64,000 bases of DNA from Bacillota bacterium (lineage in GTDB: Bacteria > Bacillota > Clostridia > DSM-8532). Within the stretch, counting starts at the first letter, position 1. Each line of letters opens with the position of its first letter. This document shows positions 55,963-64,000 of this stretch, piece by piece. The notes under the pieces were generated by a model. The model worked only from the letters and a program-made list of their open reading frames with translations. It was not told where the DNA came from and searched no databases. Made by a program: the position numbers and the translations under genes. The DNA is taken from the NCBI GenBank assembly GCA_023415205.1, contig JAEZLR010000022.1, positions 62,001 to 126,000 of the forward strand, given 5' to 3'.

Positions 55963-56679
55963 TTACCTCTTGGTGATTTGCTGATCCCAAAATTCCTGAA
56001 GTTTGAATTCTTCATCTCTTATAAATTTTTCTCTGGTAAGCAAGACATTTTCTATGAAAGCTATGTTAAATACTCTGTAGCATTCCGATTCATAACAATA
56101 GCCTGCCAGATACCAGTAACCTACCCAGTTTATGATTCCATAAGGAGCTACATAACCGGATAAAGACATTCTTTCACACAAAGGGCTCTTGTATTTTATG
56201 TGTATAAGAGTATTTTCGTTTACCGCTGACTCAACGATTTTCAGTTTGTTGAAGTAAACTTCTTCATGAAAAGAATACTTACTATCAATCAATACCCTTT
56301 GACATCTTTGATCAATATCAGCTTTTTCTTTAGTTGATAAGAGCCCTTTGAGCTTCTTTACAAGTTCGCTTGCGACATCAGCAAATTCTGTTTGATTAAA
56401 TTGGGATAGATAGTTACTTCCCATAAGAATGGACTCAAGTTCACTATTATTAAAAAGCAGTCTGTCAAGACTAAAATTGTCTGCGAGTCTGTGACCGCCA
56501 CCTGCCCCGGAAGTACTGATGATTTCAACGCCGGCTGTTCTCAATGCATCAATATCCCTGTATACTGTACGCCTTGATATTTCAAGGAACTCACACAATT
56601 CTTTTGTCGAGGCTTTCCTATTCTTCATTATATAAAATAGGATTAATAGTAGTCTTTGGAGTTTCACTTCAATCACCAC
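55963..56679 (-). CDS. YafY/WYL-domain transcriptional regulator
   Basis: 238 residues from a GTG. N-terminal winged helix (STKELCEFLEISRRTVYRDIDALRTAGV) and C-terminal WYL domain (SGYVAPYGIINWVGYWYLAGYC). WYL regulators sense nucleic acid or small ligands and often control defence or stress genes. No good ribosome site precedes the start, and ATATAAT lies only about ten bases upstream, so the message may be leaderless or the start may be the GTG at 56667. Its target is probably this cassette. Confidence 0.8.
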   Translation of the reverse strand: MVIEVKLQRLLLILFYIMKNRKASTKELCEFLEISRRTVYRDIDALRTAGVEIISTSGAGGGHRLADNFSLDRLLFNNSELESILMGSNYLSQFNQTEFADVASELVKKLKGLLSTKEKADIDQRCQRVLIDSKYSFHEEVYFNKLKIVESAVNENTLIHIKYKSPLCERMSLSGYVAPYGIINWVGYWYLAGYCYESECYRVFNIAFIENVLLTREKFIRDEEFKLQEFWDQQITKR

Positions 56680-56700
56680 ACTTTAATTATATAAAACAAT

Positions 56701-56722
56701 AGTTGCCAGCTATATGGCAACT
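56701..56722. promoter_or_regulatory. Inverted repeat between the Cys protein and WYL genes
   Basis: AGTTGCCA (56701-56708) and TGGCAACT (56715-56722), perfect 8-base arms around GCTATA. On the minus strand it is followed by TTGTTTT, so it could end the small gene's transcript; it also lies directly upstream of the WYL promoter and could be its operator. Confidence 0.55.
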
Positions 56723-56912
56723 ATGTTTGAGATTTGGATTTTTTTTGTTTGAAAAATTTACAGGTTGCTTGGGGAAGCACTTCGTATTCATAGCAGATAC
56801 CCTTTTTATCATCCTGGGCTTTATAAAATTCACAGTTAATACAGCGTTTTTCGGGGTCTGGTGAAACTACTTCATATTTACTGTATTTTACATCAGGCTG
56901 TTTAAAACTCAT
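56721..56912 (-). CDS. Small four-cysteine protein
   Basis: 63 residues with GGAGAAG before the ATG. Charged N-terminus, then CINCEFYKAQDDKKGICYEY and TCKFFKQ: Cys at 24, 27, 40 and 50, spaced like a small iron-sulfur (HiPIP-like) or zinc site. Lys-rich end. I do not recognise it. First gene of the leftward cassette with WYL and propeller genes; it has its own promoter with a palindromic spacer. Confidence 0.65.
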   Translation of the reverse strand: MSFKQPDVKYSKYEVVSPDPEKRCINCEFYKAQDDKKGICYEYEVLPQATCKFFKQKKSKSQT

Positions 56913-56941
56913 TACGCTTCTCCTTCATAAATATTGGTATA

Positions 56942-56971
56942 ATTATAGCACAGAATCAAATTCTGGGCCAA
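56942..56971 (-). promoter_or_regulatory. Promoter of the small Cys-protein gene with palindromic spacer
   Basis: On the minus strand TTGGCC (56971-56966) and TATAAT (56947-56942), 18-base spacer. The palindrome CAGAATCAAATTCTG (56951-56965) fills the spacer, a likely operator, possibly of the WYL protein. Confidence 0.55.
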
Positions 56972-57011
56972 TGTGACATGGGGTCGAAGCTACTGTTTTT
57001 CCATCTAATCT

Positions 57012-57147
57012 TCCTTCATGCTTTCGCGCTTTTCAAGCACTTTCCCATGACCGGACATAATAAAAAAGACCAACCTGTTCGGTTGATCCTTTTTTATTAT
57101 CTGGTTGCGGAGGCGGGATTTGAACCACACGACCTTCGGGTTATGAG
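57012..57147. repeat. Attachment-like repeat, copy B, with tRNA 3' fragment
   Basis: About 136 bases that differ from copy C (57921) at only about four positions, including the terminator-like hairpin at about 57058-57100. Identity ends at TTATGAG, inside the anticodon loop of the tRNA sequence. Confidence 0.85.
57102..57147 (-). pseudogene. 3' fragment of initiator tRNA-Met
   Basis: 46 bases identical to the 3' part of the tRNA at 58020, from CCA back to the anticodon loop (CTCATAA). The 5' half is replaced by unrelated sequence. Such a break is where tyrosine recombinases cross over in tRNA genes. Confidence 0.8.
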
Positions 57148-57378
57148 TCTCACTCCGGTTGGTTCAGCCAGTTGCACTGAGTCTCAAAAGCCGCATTAAA
57201 AATCATTTGAGAGATTGTGGAGTTTCACTGAGTATCAGAAAAAAGCCTTGATTTCCAGCACGTTAATGGGCAGACATATGGGGCTGAACTTTTATGACTA
57301 GAACAGAATTTATTTATTAACGGATCTATTCCAATTTACTCTTATCATGAGCGGGACGACTTGATCCATCCTTAACAA

Positions 57379-57663
57379 CTAGTCCTGATTTGATGAAGCT
57401 CTGTCTATCCTTTCGAGTGTGATTTCCTCCGTGTGTAACCGGTAGGTCATGCTGCTTTCCTGATGCAACCGGGGTAATAGGTCCAGAAGGGTTGGGTTTG
57501 GGTTCCTCTCTATGACGAATTTCCCAAGGGAGCCTTTGTAATAGACCCTCATCGATTCTCCCTCGCCACTCCAGATACGGATTTTCAGTTTCGCCAATGT
57601 CTCATCAATACCCTCGGGCAGTTCATCCTTGTCATAATCTTTTTTTAATGTGAATTTACGCAT
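57379..57663 (-). CDS. Hypothetical protein
   Basis: 94 residues from ATG 57663 with AAGGGAA upstream; the longer frame to 57717 has no site. Charged, no membrane segment: MRKFTLKKDYDKDELPEG, KLKIRIWSGEGESMRVYYKG. I do not recognise it. It lies between repeat copies B and C, beside the integrase remnant, so it is probably element cargo. Confidence 0.5.
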   Translation of the reverse strand: MRKFTLKKDYDKDELPEGIDETLAKLKIRIWSGEGESMRVYYKGSLGKFVIERNPNPTLLDLLPRLHQESSMTYRLHTEEITLERIDRASSNQD

Positions 57664-57920
57664 AAGTTCCCTTCCATAGATGCCTGTGAAAATATAGTTA
57701 GACTCCGTGCATCCCATGGAATCAATTATATCACAATCATTCTCTGGTTAAACGGATAGAAAGAAAAAGAAAAATGGGGTGATTCTTACCATATGCTTGA
57801 GGCGGGGATACCTGTTACAGTCGTTAGTGAATTACTTGGCCACTCCGGAATTCAGTTAACATTGGACGCCTACAGCCATGTTTCACCAGAGTTACAGGAG
57901 GAAGAAATGAACAGGATAAC

Positions 57921-58097
<177 letters not shown>

Positions 58098-58119
58098 ACG
58101 TCATTTTTAGTGCTTATTT

Positions 58120-58148
58120 AGTATAGCACCGGTGCTCATTTTTTACAA
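58120..58148 (-). promoter_or_regulatory. Promoter of the initiator tRNA gene
   Basis: On the minus strand TTGTAA (58148-58143) and TATACT (58125-58120), 17-base spacer. The spacer includes the perfect palindrome AGCACCGGTGCT (58125-58136). Confidence 0.6.
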
Positions 58149-58193
58149 GCCCTATTTGACATTTACCAAAAATTTATTTCACCCAGTCATTTG

Positions 58194-58242
58194 AAAAAGT
58201 AACTTCCACCCCTCAGGACGGGGATGTGGGAATTACTTTTTT
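58194..58242. terminator. Large hairpin terminator after the leftward ABC operon
   Basis: AAAAAGTAA (58194-58202) pairs with TTACTTTTT (58233-58241); inner TTCC/GGAA and CCC/GGG stems surround TCAGGAC. A- and T-runs on both ends suit bidirectional termination. The rest of 58098-58312 shows no gene. Confidence 0.7.
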
Positions 58243-58312
58243 AAATTCAATGGTGGGAGTTAGTTCTTCAAAAATTTATGGTGTCTAGGGGGTACCTCTC
58301 AGCTCATAGAAG

Positions 58313-59035
58313 CTAATTGCTCAAGCCCTTTAGCCCATACTCAATCTTTGTGAATATTTGCTTTGCAGTGGTTACGTTTGACGTATCTGTATAGATCTCA
58401 TGATCCTTGCCTAGCACTTCACCGCTACCTACGATTTCAGGGACTATAATGGCATCGGAGGCTTTGTCGGTATCGATCTGTGCTTTCCATAGAATAGAGG
58501 GCTGCCCATTCACATCACTGAACCCTTCGTCACCCTCTTTGAGGTCCTTCTTATAGTGATCGTTATAGTCAAAAGAGAGATTCGCTTCTAAATAAACGTT
58601 TACTTTCTTTCCAACGAATTCCTCAGGTATTTGGCACTTGATTTGGGCTGTCTCTTTAGAGGAAGTTGCACCACTGATCGCGTCAAGTTCCGTTACTTTC
58701 TCGTTCTCTCTGCCAACAAATTCCTTACTCAAAACACCATACCATATGGGAAGAGCAGAGGGTCTATCGCTGCTGCCGCTCCATTTATTCGCCGCTACTT
58801 TTTTCGTGGCATAGAGTGTCTTTACAGAATTCCCGTCTTCGTCCTCAATCCAGATAGAAAATGAAGGGAAATACTTGCCAAAGATAGTCCCTGCATAAGA
58901 ACTGGTGTTAAAGCTCAGTTCTACTTCCAGATAGGGTTTTGATAAGTCAACAGAACTGGTGCGTTTTGAATTGTTACCAGAGCAGCCCGCTAAGAATAGA
59001 ACACATACCAAAATTAGTAGATAAATACGTTTCAT
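58313..59035 (-). CDS. Lipoprotein with DAISGAT flavinylation-like motif (DUF2271-like)
   Basis: 240 residues from ATG 59035 with AGGAG upstream; the frame to 59083 lacks a site. Lipobox FLAGC, then a beta-rich domain. DAISGAT (residues 118-124) fits the D-x-x-S-G-A-T pattern of ApbE-type flavin attachment, and the layout recalls DUF2271 periplasmic proteins. It ends a leftward operon with an ABC-2 exporter and a two-component system. Role unknown. Confidence 0.7.
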   Translation of the reverse strand: MKRIYLLILVCVLFLAGCSGNNSKRTSSVDLSKPYLEVELSFNTSSYAGTIFGKYFPSFSIWIEDEDGNSVKTLYATKKVAANKWSGSSDRPSALPIWYGVLSKEFVGRENEKVTELDAISGATSSKETAQIKCQIPEEFVGKKVNVYLEANLSFDYNDHYKKDLKEGDEGFSDVNGQPSILWKAQIDTDKASDAIIVPEIVGSGEVLGKDHEIYTDTSNVTTAKQIFTKIEYGLKGLSN

Positions 59036-59141
59036 ACTTTTTCTCCTTCTGACTTTAAGTATTATTACGCAGCAGACCTTCATTTGTCTGTTTTCGGCCA
59101 GCCCCCTTCCCTTTAAGAGTGTGGGGCTGGCCTAAGCTTTG

Positions 59142-60284
59142 TCAGGAGGCGAGGCGGGTCTGCTTCCGGCTAAAGCCAAAGATGGCCAAGGCAAAGAAAG
59201 CAAGGGCAAAGGCACTGATGACACCTATATTGAGCAGCACGTCGGAAAGCTTCTGTCCCATCATTAATGCTTCTATCCCATCAAGAGCCCATCGTTGAGG
59301 AAAGAACAGGGCCAGCTTCTGCATGTAGTCCGGCATCATATCGATACTCCAGAAGCAGCCTGAAAGCAAGCAGGTGGGATAAACAAAGAGGGTTGACAAT
59401 GTACCGAAGTGGTTTTCATTCTTTGAAAAGGAGACCAGCATCAAATTAACACCGACACCGGCCATAACCAGCGGAAACATGACCGCCATCATCGCTAGAA
59501 CCGACACCCCTATATTTATGTGGAATACATAGCGAAGAAGAACCAGGGTAAGGAGGGTTTGCAGGGTGACCATGCCCACATTAACCACCACGTTACCCGA
59601 GATAAATTCATAGCCCTTAACCGGTGCACAGCGGATTCGGGACAGAGTCCTTTCCTTTTGCTCACGGATAATGAGGGAGGCCGTTCTTCCGGCACCTACA
59701 AGGAGAAACTGGATGAGGAAGCCCAGCCCCAGATAGGTAATGCTGTAGTTGTTAACCATGTTCTTAACACCCACAAGCTCAACCTTTGTTGTTGACTCGT
59801 AGAATTGATTATATAGGGTATTATAGGCCTGAACATCGTTTCCAGATCCCAGAGTGAGCAGCTTTTGATTTTGAAGGAAGGTGTTCAGGTAGCTATCCAG
59901 CCATCCGGTTACCGCAACGCCCTGGACGGAGATGACTTCAAGCTGCTTCGTCCCATCCTTAAAAAAGCTATCAGTGAAGCCTTCAGGAATAACAAGGGCG
60001 CAGTCTAGTCTGCCACCGGCGATGGCGCTGTTAATCTGACTATCCTCGACGAAGGAGATTGTAAAGCGGTCTTGGGTTTTAATGTCTTCCATGAGCTTTC
60101 GCGAGACTGTTCCTTGGTCCAGATCAAGTATACCCACACGGATATACGTTTCTTTCACGTTTCCGAACATCATTAAGGGAACGATGATACCGATGATAGG
60201 AAGAACAATGAAGATTATCACACCGCCCTTCTGGCGGAAAAGCTGGCGAAGAATATTTCGTGCTATCAATAAAAGATTGTTCAT
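59142..60284 (-). CDS. ABC-2 type permease 2
   Basis: 380 residues: one N-terminal membrane segment (GGVIIFIVLPIIGIIVPLM), an extracellular domain of some 140 residues, then five membrane segments with REQKERTLSRIRCAPVKGYEFISG, the ABC-2 permease contact helix. Overlaps the preceding permease gene by four bases (ATGA). Together they form the membrane half of an exporter. Confidence 0.88.
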   Translation of the reverse strand: MNNLLLIARNILRQLFRQKGGVIIFIVLPIIGIIVPLMMFGNVKETYIRVGILDLDQGTVSRKLMEDIKTQDRFTISFVEDSQINSAIAGGRLDCALVIPEGFTDSFFKDGTKQLEVISVQGVAVTGWLDSYLNTFLQNQKLLTLGSGNDVQAYNTLYNQFYESTTKVELVGVKNMVNNYSITYLGLGFLIQFLLVGAGRTASLIIREQKERTLSRIRCAPVKGYEFISGNVVVNVGMVTLQTLLTLVLLRYVFHINIGVSVLAMMAVMFPLVMAGVGVNLMLVSFSKNENHFGTLSTLFVYPTCLLSGCFWSIDMMPDYMQKLALFFPQRWALDGIEALMMGQKLSDVLLNIGVISAFALAFFALAIFGFSRKQTRLAS

Positions 60285-61411
60285 ACCCTTAGCTCCTTTT
60301 TTGAGAAAATGGCCGATAGGCTGATAAAGATAACGGCTATGGAGAGGCAGATGACAAGGGTGGTGGAAAGCGTGGAATAATCGTTGGCATAAATTATGTT
60401 CAGGATTGTTTGATTAACCCATTTAATGGGGGAGATGTAGGACAGGGTACTCAATACTCCTCCGACCCCCACAAGGTCAAGGTTCACATATCCCCCGCCT
60501 AAAAACACCATGATGGGTATCAGGGTTTGCATCAAGGCAAAGGCGGTCTCATGTGATTTAAAGAGGTAGCCACAGCCAATGCCCACTGAAACCATCATGA
60601 TAATCTCTGCCAGAATCACAAGGAACACAGGAAACAGGTTATTTCCCCAATTGGCTCCGAGAAACAGCTTACCAAATAAGAAGACAACGATTGCTTGCAA
60701 GAGGGTGGCTATGATAACACCCCCGACCTTGGACACAAGAATCTCATAGTTTTTTACAGGGGCAGCAAAGATTCTATATAAGGTTCGATTCCTTTTTTCT
60801 TCCACTACCGTGGAGATAGCGGACGAGCTTGAATACATGATAATGAGGGTGAGCATGGTAATGGCATAATAATCCAGGGCACGCGGGCTCTGGGTTCTGT
60901 TCAGGGACACCTGATGGGTAAAGCCTTGGGACACATCTAGAGTACTCATGGTCTCAAGGGCTTCAGGACGGGTCCGAGCCACTGTCATAATCACATCAAA
61001 ACGTTGGGTGAAGCCTTTCATAATGGTTTGGATGAGGGAGGCATTGAACCCCATGCCATCACGGGTGAAAACAGTGATCTTGTCTTCGCCAAGGAGGATA
61101 AATCCATCGGCGTCACCATTTTCAACGATGGTCTTCGCTTTGTCTACATCCGCTTCCTCTGTAAGGAGCAGATGGGCTTCTTCGCTCATGGGCAGGAAAT
61201 CCTGCTCAAAAGCCTGAGCCAGGAGGGATTCGCTCTCCTTGGCATATAAGCAGGAGAGGGTTTCAGGGTTTGAATCCTCGGAGAACATTCCTGAGAGGGC
61301 GAAGCCAAGAACAAGGGTGAGAACCAGAGGAAAGACCATCATGAGGATGAGACCCTGCGCGTCTCGAAATTGTTGTTTGATTTCCTTAATCATTAATCGG
61401 AGCATTTTCAT
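60281..61411 (-). CDS. ABC-2 type permease 1
   Basis: 376 residues from ATG 61411, nine bases after AGGAGG. Same design as its partner: N-terminal segment (GLILMMVFPLVLTLVLGFAL), large extracellular loop, then VVEEKRNRTLYRIFAAPVKNYEIL and further membrane segments. Four bases lie between it and the ATPase stop. Confidence 0.88.
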   Translation of the reverse strand: MKMLRLMIKEIKQQFRDAQGLILMMVFPLVLTLVLGFALSGMFSEDSNPETLSCLYAKESESLLAQAFEQDFLPMSEEAHLLLTEEADVDKAKTIVENGDADGFILLGEDKITVFTRDGMGFNASLIQTIMKGFTQRFDVIMTVARTRPEALETMSTLDVSQGFTHQVSLNRTQSPRALDYYAITMLTLIIMYSSSSAISTVVEEKRNRTLYRIFAAPVKNYEILVSKVGGVIIATLLQAIVVFLFGKLFLGANWGNNLFPVFLVILAEIIMMVSVGIGCGYLFKSHETAFALMQTLIPIMVFLGGGYVNLDLVGVGGVLSTLSYISPIKWVNQTILNIIYANDYSTLSTTLVICLSIAVIFISLSAIFSKKELRV

Positions 61412-61415
61412 TTTC

Positions 61416-62360
61416 TTATGCCTCCTGATCTCTGAGTTTTCGTCCGGTGAGGCTTAGAAAGACCGTTTCAAGGTCGGGGGAGCTATTTTCAATATTGCGT
61501 ATGGAATTGTCCGAGGCCATAAGGGACGTAATAATTCTGGGGAAATTAATCACATCTCTGGAGGAGCTGATGCGCAGTTCATTTTCATTGATACTGACGC
61601 TTTTAACCCCGGGAATCTCAAGAAGTGCTTTTTCGTTGACCTTGAGCCCATTTTCCACGGTGATATATAAGGTGTCAGTATCGCTGACCATGGTTTTGAG
61701 TTCCTTTTCAGTGCCTTCGGCAATCACCTTGCCGTGGTCCATGATGGCAATCCGAGAGCAGACCTCCTCAATTTCCTCCATGTAATGGCTGGTGTAGATA
61801 ATGGTGCTCCCACGGCGATTAAGCTCCTTTACTGATTGGAGGATATGATTGCGGGACTGGGGGTCAATACCCACTGTAGGCTCATCCATAATAATCAGCT
61901 TGGGCTTGTGGGCAATAGCACAGGCGATGTTCAGTCTTCTTTTCATACCACCGGAGAAGCTTTTGGGAAATCGCTTCTGATAATCCGTCAGGCCGACAAA
62001 TTCCAAGGCCTCCAAGGTGCTTTCATGAAGGGCCTTTCCCTTGATTCCGTAAAGACCTGCGAAAAAGCTGATATTTTCATAGGCTGTTAGGTCGTTGTAG
62101 ACGGCGATATCCTGAGGAACAATGCCTATTTGTGTTTTGGCAAAGTGCTCATTCTTGAGGGTGTCTTTTCCAAAGAGTGTAAGAGAGCCTGAGTCTGGGC
62201 TCAAAAGCCCACAGATGACATTGATGGTCGTACTCTTACCGGCCCCGTTGGGACCAAGAAGTCCGAAAATTTCTCCTTCACGGACAGAAAGATCCACATT
62301 ATCTACTGCGACGATTTGTCCGAATCTTTTGACTAATCCATTAAGTTCTAGTGCTTTCAT
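61416..62360 (-). CDS. ABC transporter ATPase (ABC-2/NatA-like)
   Basis: 314 residues. Walker A GPNGAGKST, signature SFSGGMKRRLNIA, Walker B LIIMDEPTVGID, and a C-terminal extension of about 90 residues usual in DrrA/NatA-type ATPases. It powers the two permeases. The kinase/regulator genes upstream suggest induction by an envelope stress or antimicrobial; the cargo is unknown. Confidence 0.92.
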   Translation of the reverse strand: MKALELNGLVKRFGQIVAVDNVDLSVREGEIFGLLGPNGAGKSTTINVICGLLSPDSGSLTLFGKDTLKNEHFAKTQIGIVPQDIAVYNDLTAYENISFFAGLYGIKGKALHESTLEALEFVGLTDYQKRFPKSFSGGMKRRLNIACAIAHKPKLIIMDEPTVGIDPQSRNHILQSVKELNRRGSTIIYTSHYMEEIEEVCSRIAIMDHGKVIAEGTEKELKTMVSDTDTLYITVENGLKVNEKALLEIPGVKSVSINENELRISSSRDVINFPRIITSLMASDNSIRNIENSSPDLETVFLSLTGRKLRDQEA

Positions 62361-62546
62361 CTTAAAAACCTCTTTTCATTATCAAAGGCAATCAATGATT
62401 GGGCCATAGGTTCTAAATCATGGCTTGCTCTTGCCTTAAGATTATTATAGAGAGGTTTTGAGGGGTGATTAAAGTATAAAAGGTCATGACTTTTGGTATG
62501 ACGAAAGTCATGTTGTAAAAAAGATTCAACCCAAAAGCGCGGTGTT

Positions 62547-63200
62547 TCAGGTCTTGAGCTTTCCGCCGTTGAGGTAATAAATGGCCACTTGAGTGCGGTG
62601 CTCCAGCCCTGTTTTGTCAAGGATGGAGGTTATGTAATTTTTCACGGTCCCTTCGGATATAAATAGGGAACCGGCTATCTCTCTGTTGGATAAGCCTTCG
62701 GCAATGAGCCTCATGATCTCAAGCTCCCTATCCGAGAACAATGTGGTGTCAAGAGTACCGCCATTTTGTGCGGATGGGGCAGGAGTAAGATTATCCTTGA
62801 GCTTTTCCAACACCACATGCTCCATGACCGATCCGCCCTGGTGTACCATTTTTATAGCCGCCTTGATTTTCTCCGGAGTGTTGTTTTTGAGCAGATACCC
62901 TTTTGCTCCTGAAAGGATAGCGTTCTTGATATGGGAATCATCATCAAAGGTTGTAAGAATTAAAACCTTGACCGATGTTTTTTTACAGATCTCCCGGGTC
63001 GCGGCCACACCATCCATCACAGGCATTCGGATATCCACCAGTGCCACATCAATATCAGGGTGGGCAAGACAGGCCTCATAGGCTTCTTTGCCATTGGATG
63101 CACAGGCTGCAATAGAAAAATCCGGGTCCATACCTAGGATAATATTGAGTCCCTCACGGATAAGGGCATCATCATCAGCCAGAAGAAGTCGGATGGCCAT
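62547..63200 (-). CDS. NarL/LuxR-type response regulator
   Basis: 217 residues, GGAGG before the ATG. Receiver domain with Asp56 (VDIRMPVMDG) and LLKNNTPEKI; C-terminal LuxR helix-turn-helix (LFSDRELEIMRLIAEGLSNREIAG split over two helices, VKNYITSIL). Resembles DegU/LiaR. It should control the ABC operon that follows after a 186-base gap. Confidence 0.92.
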   Translation of the reverse strand: MAIRLLLADDDALIREGLNIILGMDPDFSIAACASNGKEAYEACLAHPDIDVALVDIRMPVMDGVAATREICKKTSVKVLILTTFDDDSHIKNAILSGAKGYLLKNNTPEKIKAAIKMVHQGGSVMEHVVLEKLKDNLTPAPSAQNGGTLDTTLFSDRELEIMRLIAEGLSNREIAGSLFISEGTVKNYITSILDKTGLEHRTQVAIYYLNGGKLKT

Positions 63201-63205
63201 ATTTT

Positions 63206-64000
63206 TTATTCCTCCTTTAAGGGTATCAGCATAGAGAGGGAAAATCCTCTGCTGGTATCAATAATCAGCTTCCCATCTACCGAGCAAAGTCTCTCCTCCA
63301 TACCGGAGAGCCCGAGCCCTTTCTTTAGATCGTTATAGACAGAGCCGTTATCCCACATATGAAGCCGCACCATCCGGTTCATAATATGGAGGGATACCGA
63401 GACTTGGGTGGCATTGGAATGGCGAAGTATATTGGTTAGCCCTTCGGTGATGTTCTCCAGATAAATCTTCCATAGAACAGGGGATATGCGGGATATATCA
63501 CCTTCATAGGTGAGTGAGGTCAAAAGCCCGTGTTGCGTCTTGAAATCATCTAAAATAAGCTGCAGCCTATTTATACCCATTTGCTCTGATGGCGGCTTGA
63601 TATTTCGCAGGGTGACTCGGATACTTTCCAAGCCCTCGCGCAGGGTTTGAATGACCCTATCCAGCATGGAGGAGGCCTTATCTGGGTCGGATGCTGATAA
63701 AAGCTTGGCGGCTTCCAATTGCATCAAGCTTCCCGATATAGAATGTCCCACTTTATCATGGATTTCCTGCGCAATTTTATTTCGCTCCTCCAACTGGGCC
63801 GTGTAGGTCCACTGCTGCTTGAGGGCCTCACCCCTCCTGATTTTTATATGGAGCCTGTCGTTATCAAGGCTTAAAGCGTCATTTTCCTTTTGCAAAGTCT
63901 CCAATTTATACTCCCTGACCATCAGGAGAAGCAGCGACATACAGAACCCTGAGACAAGGCCGTGAATAACGAGGAGATCGTGGAAAATAGACAAGGGGAA
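63206..64000 (-). CDS. Sensor histidine kinase, HisKA_3 type (cut by window edge)
   Basis: Open to base 64000, so the N-terminus is missing; at least 264 residues are seen. One membrane segment remains (LVSGFCMSLLLLMV), then a coiled coil, the dimerisation block EERNKIAQEIHDKVGHSISG with the phospho-His, and an ATPase domain with MWDNGSV and GLGLSGMEERL. Cognate of the regulator five bases downstream. Confidence 0.9.
   Translation of the reverse strand, partial: FPLSIFHDLLVIHGLVSGFCMSLLLLMVREYKLETLQKENDALSLDNDRLHIKIRRGEALKQQWTYTAQLEERNKIAQEIHDKVGHSISGSLMQLEAAKLLSASDPDKASSMLDRVIQTLREGLESIRVTLRNIKPPSEQMGINRLQLILDDFKTQHGLLTSLTYEGDISRISPVLWKIYLENITEGLTNILRHSNATQVSVSLHIMNRMVRLHMWDNGSVYNDLKKGLGLSGMEERLCSVDGKLIIDTSRGFSLSMLIPLKEE

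Noticed and set aside
56978..57199. 73-codon open frame across repeat copy B
   Set aside because: It reads through the terminator hairpin and the tRNA fragment; no ribosome site. The same frame is disrupted in the related copies.
58194..58242. Possible end of an IS200/IS605-type element
   Set aside because: The hairpin resembles such ends superficially, but no transposase trace is present and its A/T-run flanks fit a bidirectional terminator of the adjacent operon.

Overview
The window looks like a chromosomal segment of a free-living, plant-polysaccharide-degrading member of the Bacillota (probably Clostridia). The signs are strong GGAGG-type ribosome binding sites, many GTG and TTG starts, Gram-positive lipoprotein signal peptides on every sugar-binding protein, LacI, GntR-LacI (AraR-type) and YesM/YesN-type regulators, and sigma-A promoters close to TTGACA/TATAAT. 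The species cannot be named from the sequence.

Region 1 (1-11.2 kb) is an alpha-glucan or alpha-glucoside locus. A leftward pair (a (alpha/alpha)6-barrel protein and a GH65 phosphorylase running off the left edge) faces a rightward LacI gene, a binding protein plus MalF/MalG-like permeases, a GH31 alpha-glucosidase and a lipoprotein GH13 amylase. Three related palindromes (2549, 2712, 9573) sit on their promoters and define a local LacI regulon. Region 2 (11.2-13.9 kb) holds a cytoplasmic beta-propeller protein of unknown role and a PlsC acyltransferase with a zinc-ribbon tail.

Region 3 (13.9-32.8 kb) is a glucuronoxylan/aldouronate locus. A leftward LplABC-like importer diverges from a GntR-LacI regulator, which is followed by GH2, a sialate O-acetylesterase-family esterase, a chemoreceptor, GH3, GH67 alpha-glucuronidase, UxuA and UxuB. 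Together these would import acidic oligosaccharides, strip acetyl, glucuronosyl and xylosyl or other groups, and carry glucuronate (through fructuronate and mannonate) toward KDG. Region 4 (32.9-35.5 kb) has a CTP-transferase-like plus CDF-like membrane pair and a divergent GNAT/TetR pair sharing one operator.

Region 5 (35.6-50.3 kb) is an L-arabinose locus: AraR, an AraK-like ribulokinase, AraA and AraD, then a YesN/YesM-like two-component system translationally coupled to a sugar-binding lipoprotein, and a complete YtfQ-YtfR-YtfT-YjfF-like importer. Region 6 (50.6-54.8 kb) is msrA-msrB, a seven-repeat RCC1 lipoprotein, and a TetR-controlled flavodoxin/FMN-binding operon with three TetR boxes.

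Region 7 (54.8-58.1 kb) is an accretion zone at an initiator tRNA-Met gene. Three copies of an attachment-like repeat bracket two small cassettes, beside an integrase 3' remnant and a tRNA fragment that breaks inside the anticodon loop. Region 8 (58.3-64 kb) is a leftward operon from the right edge: sensor kinase (cut), NarL-type regulator, ABC ATPase, two ABC-2 permeases and a lipoprotein with a flavinylation-like DAISGAT motif.
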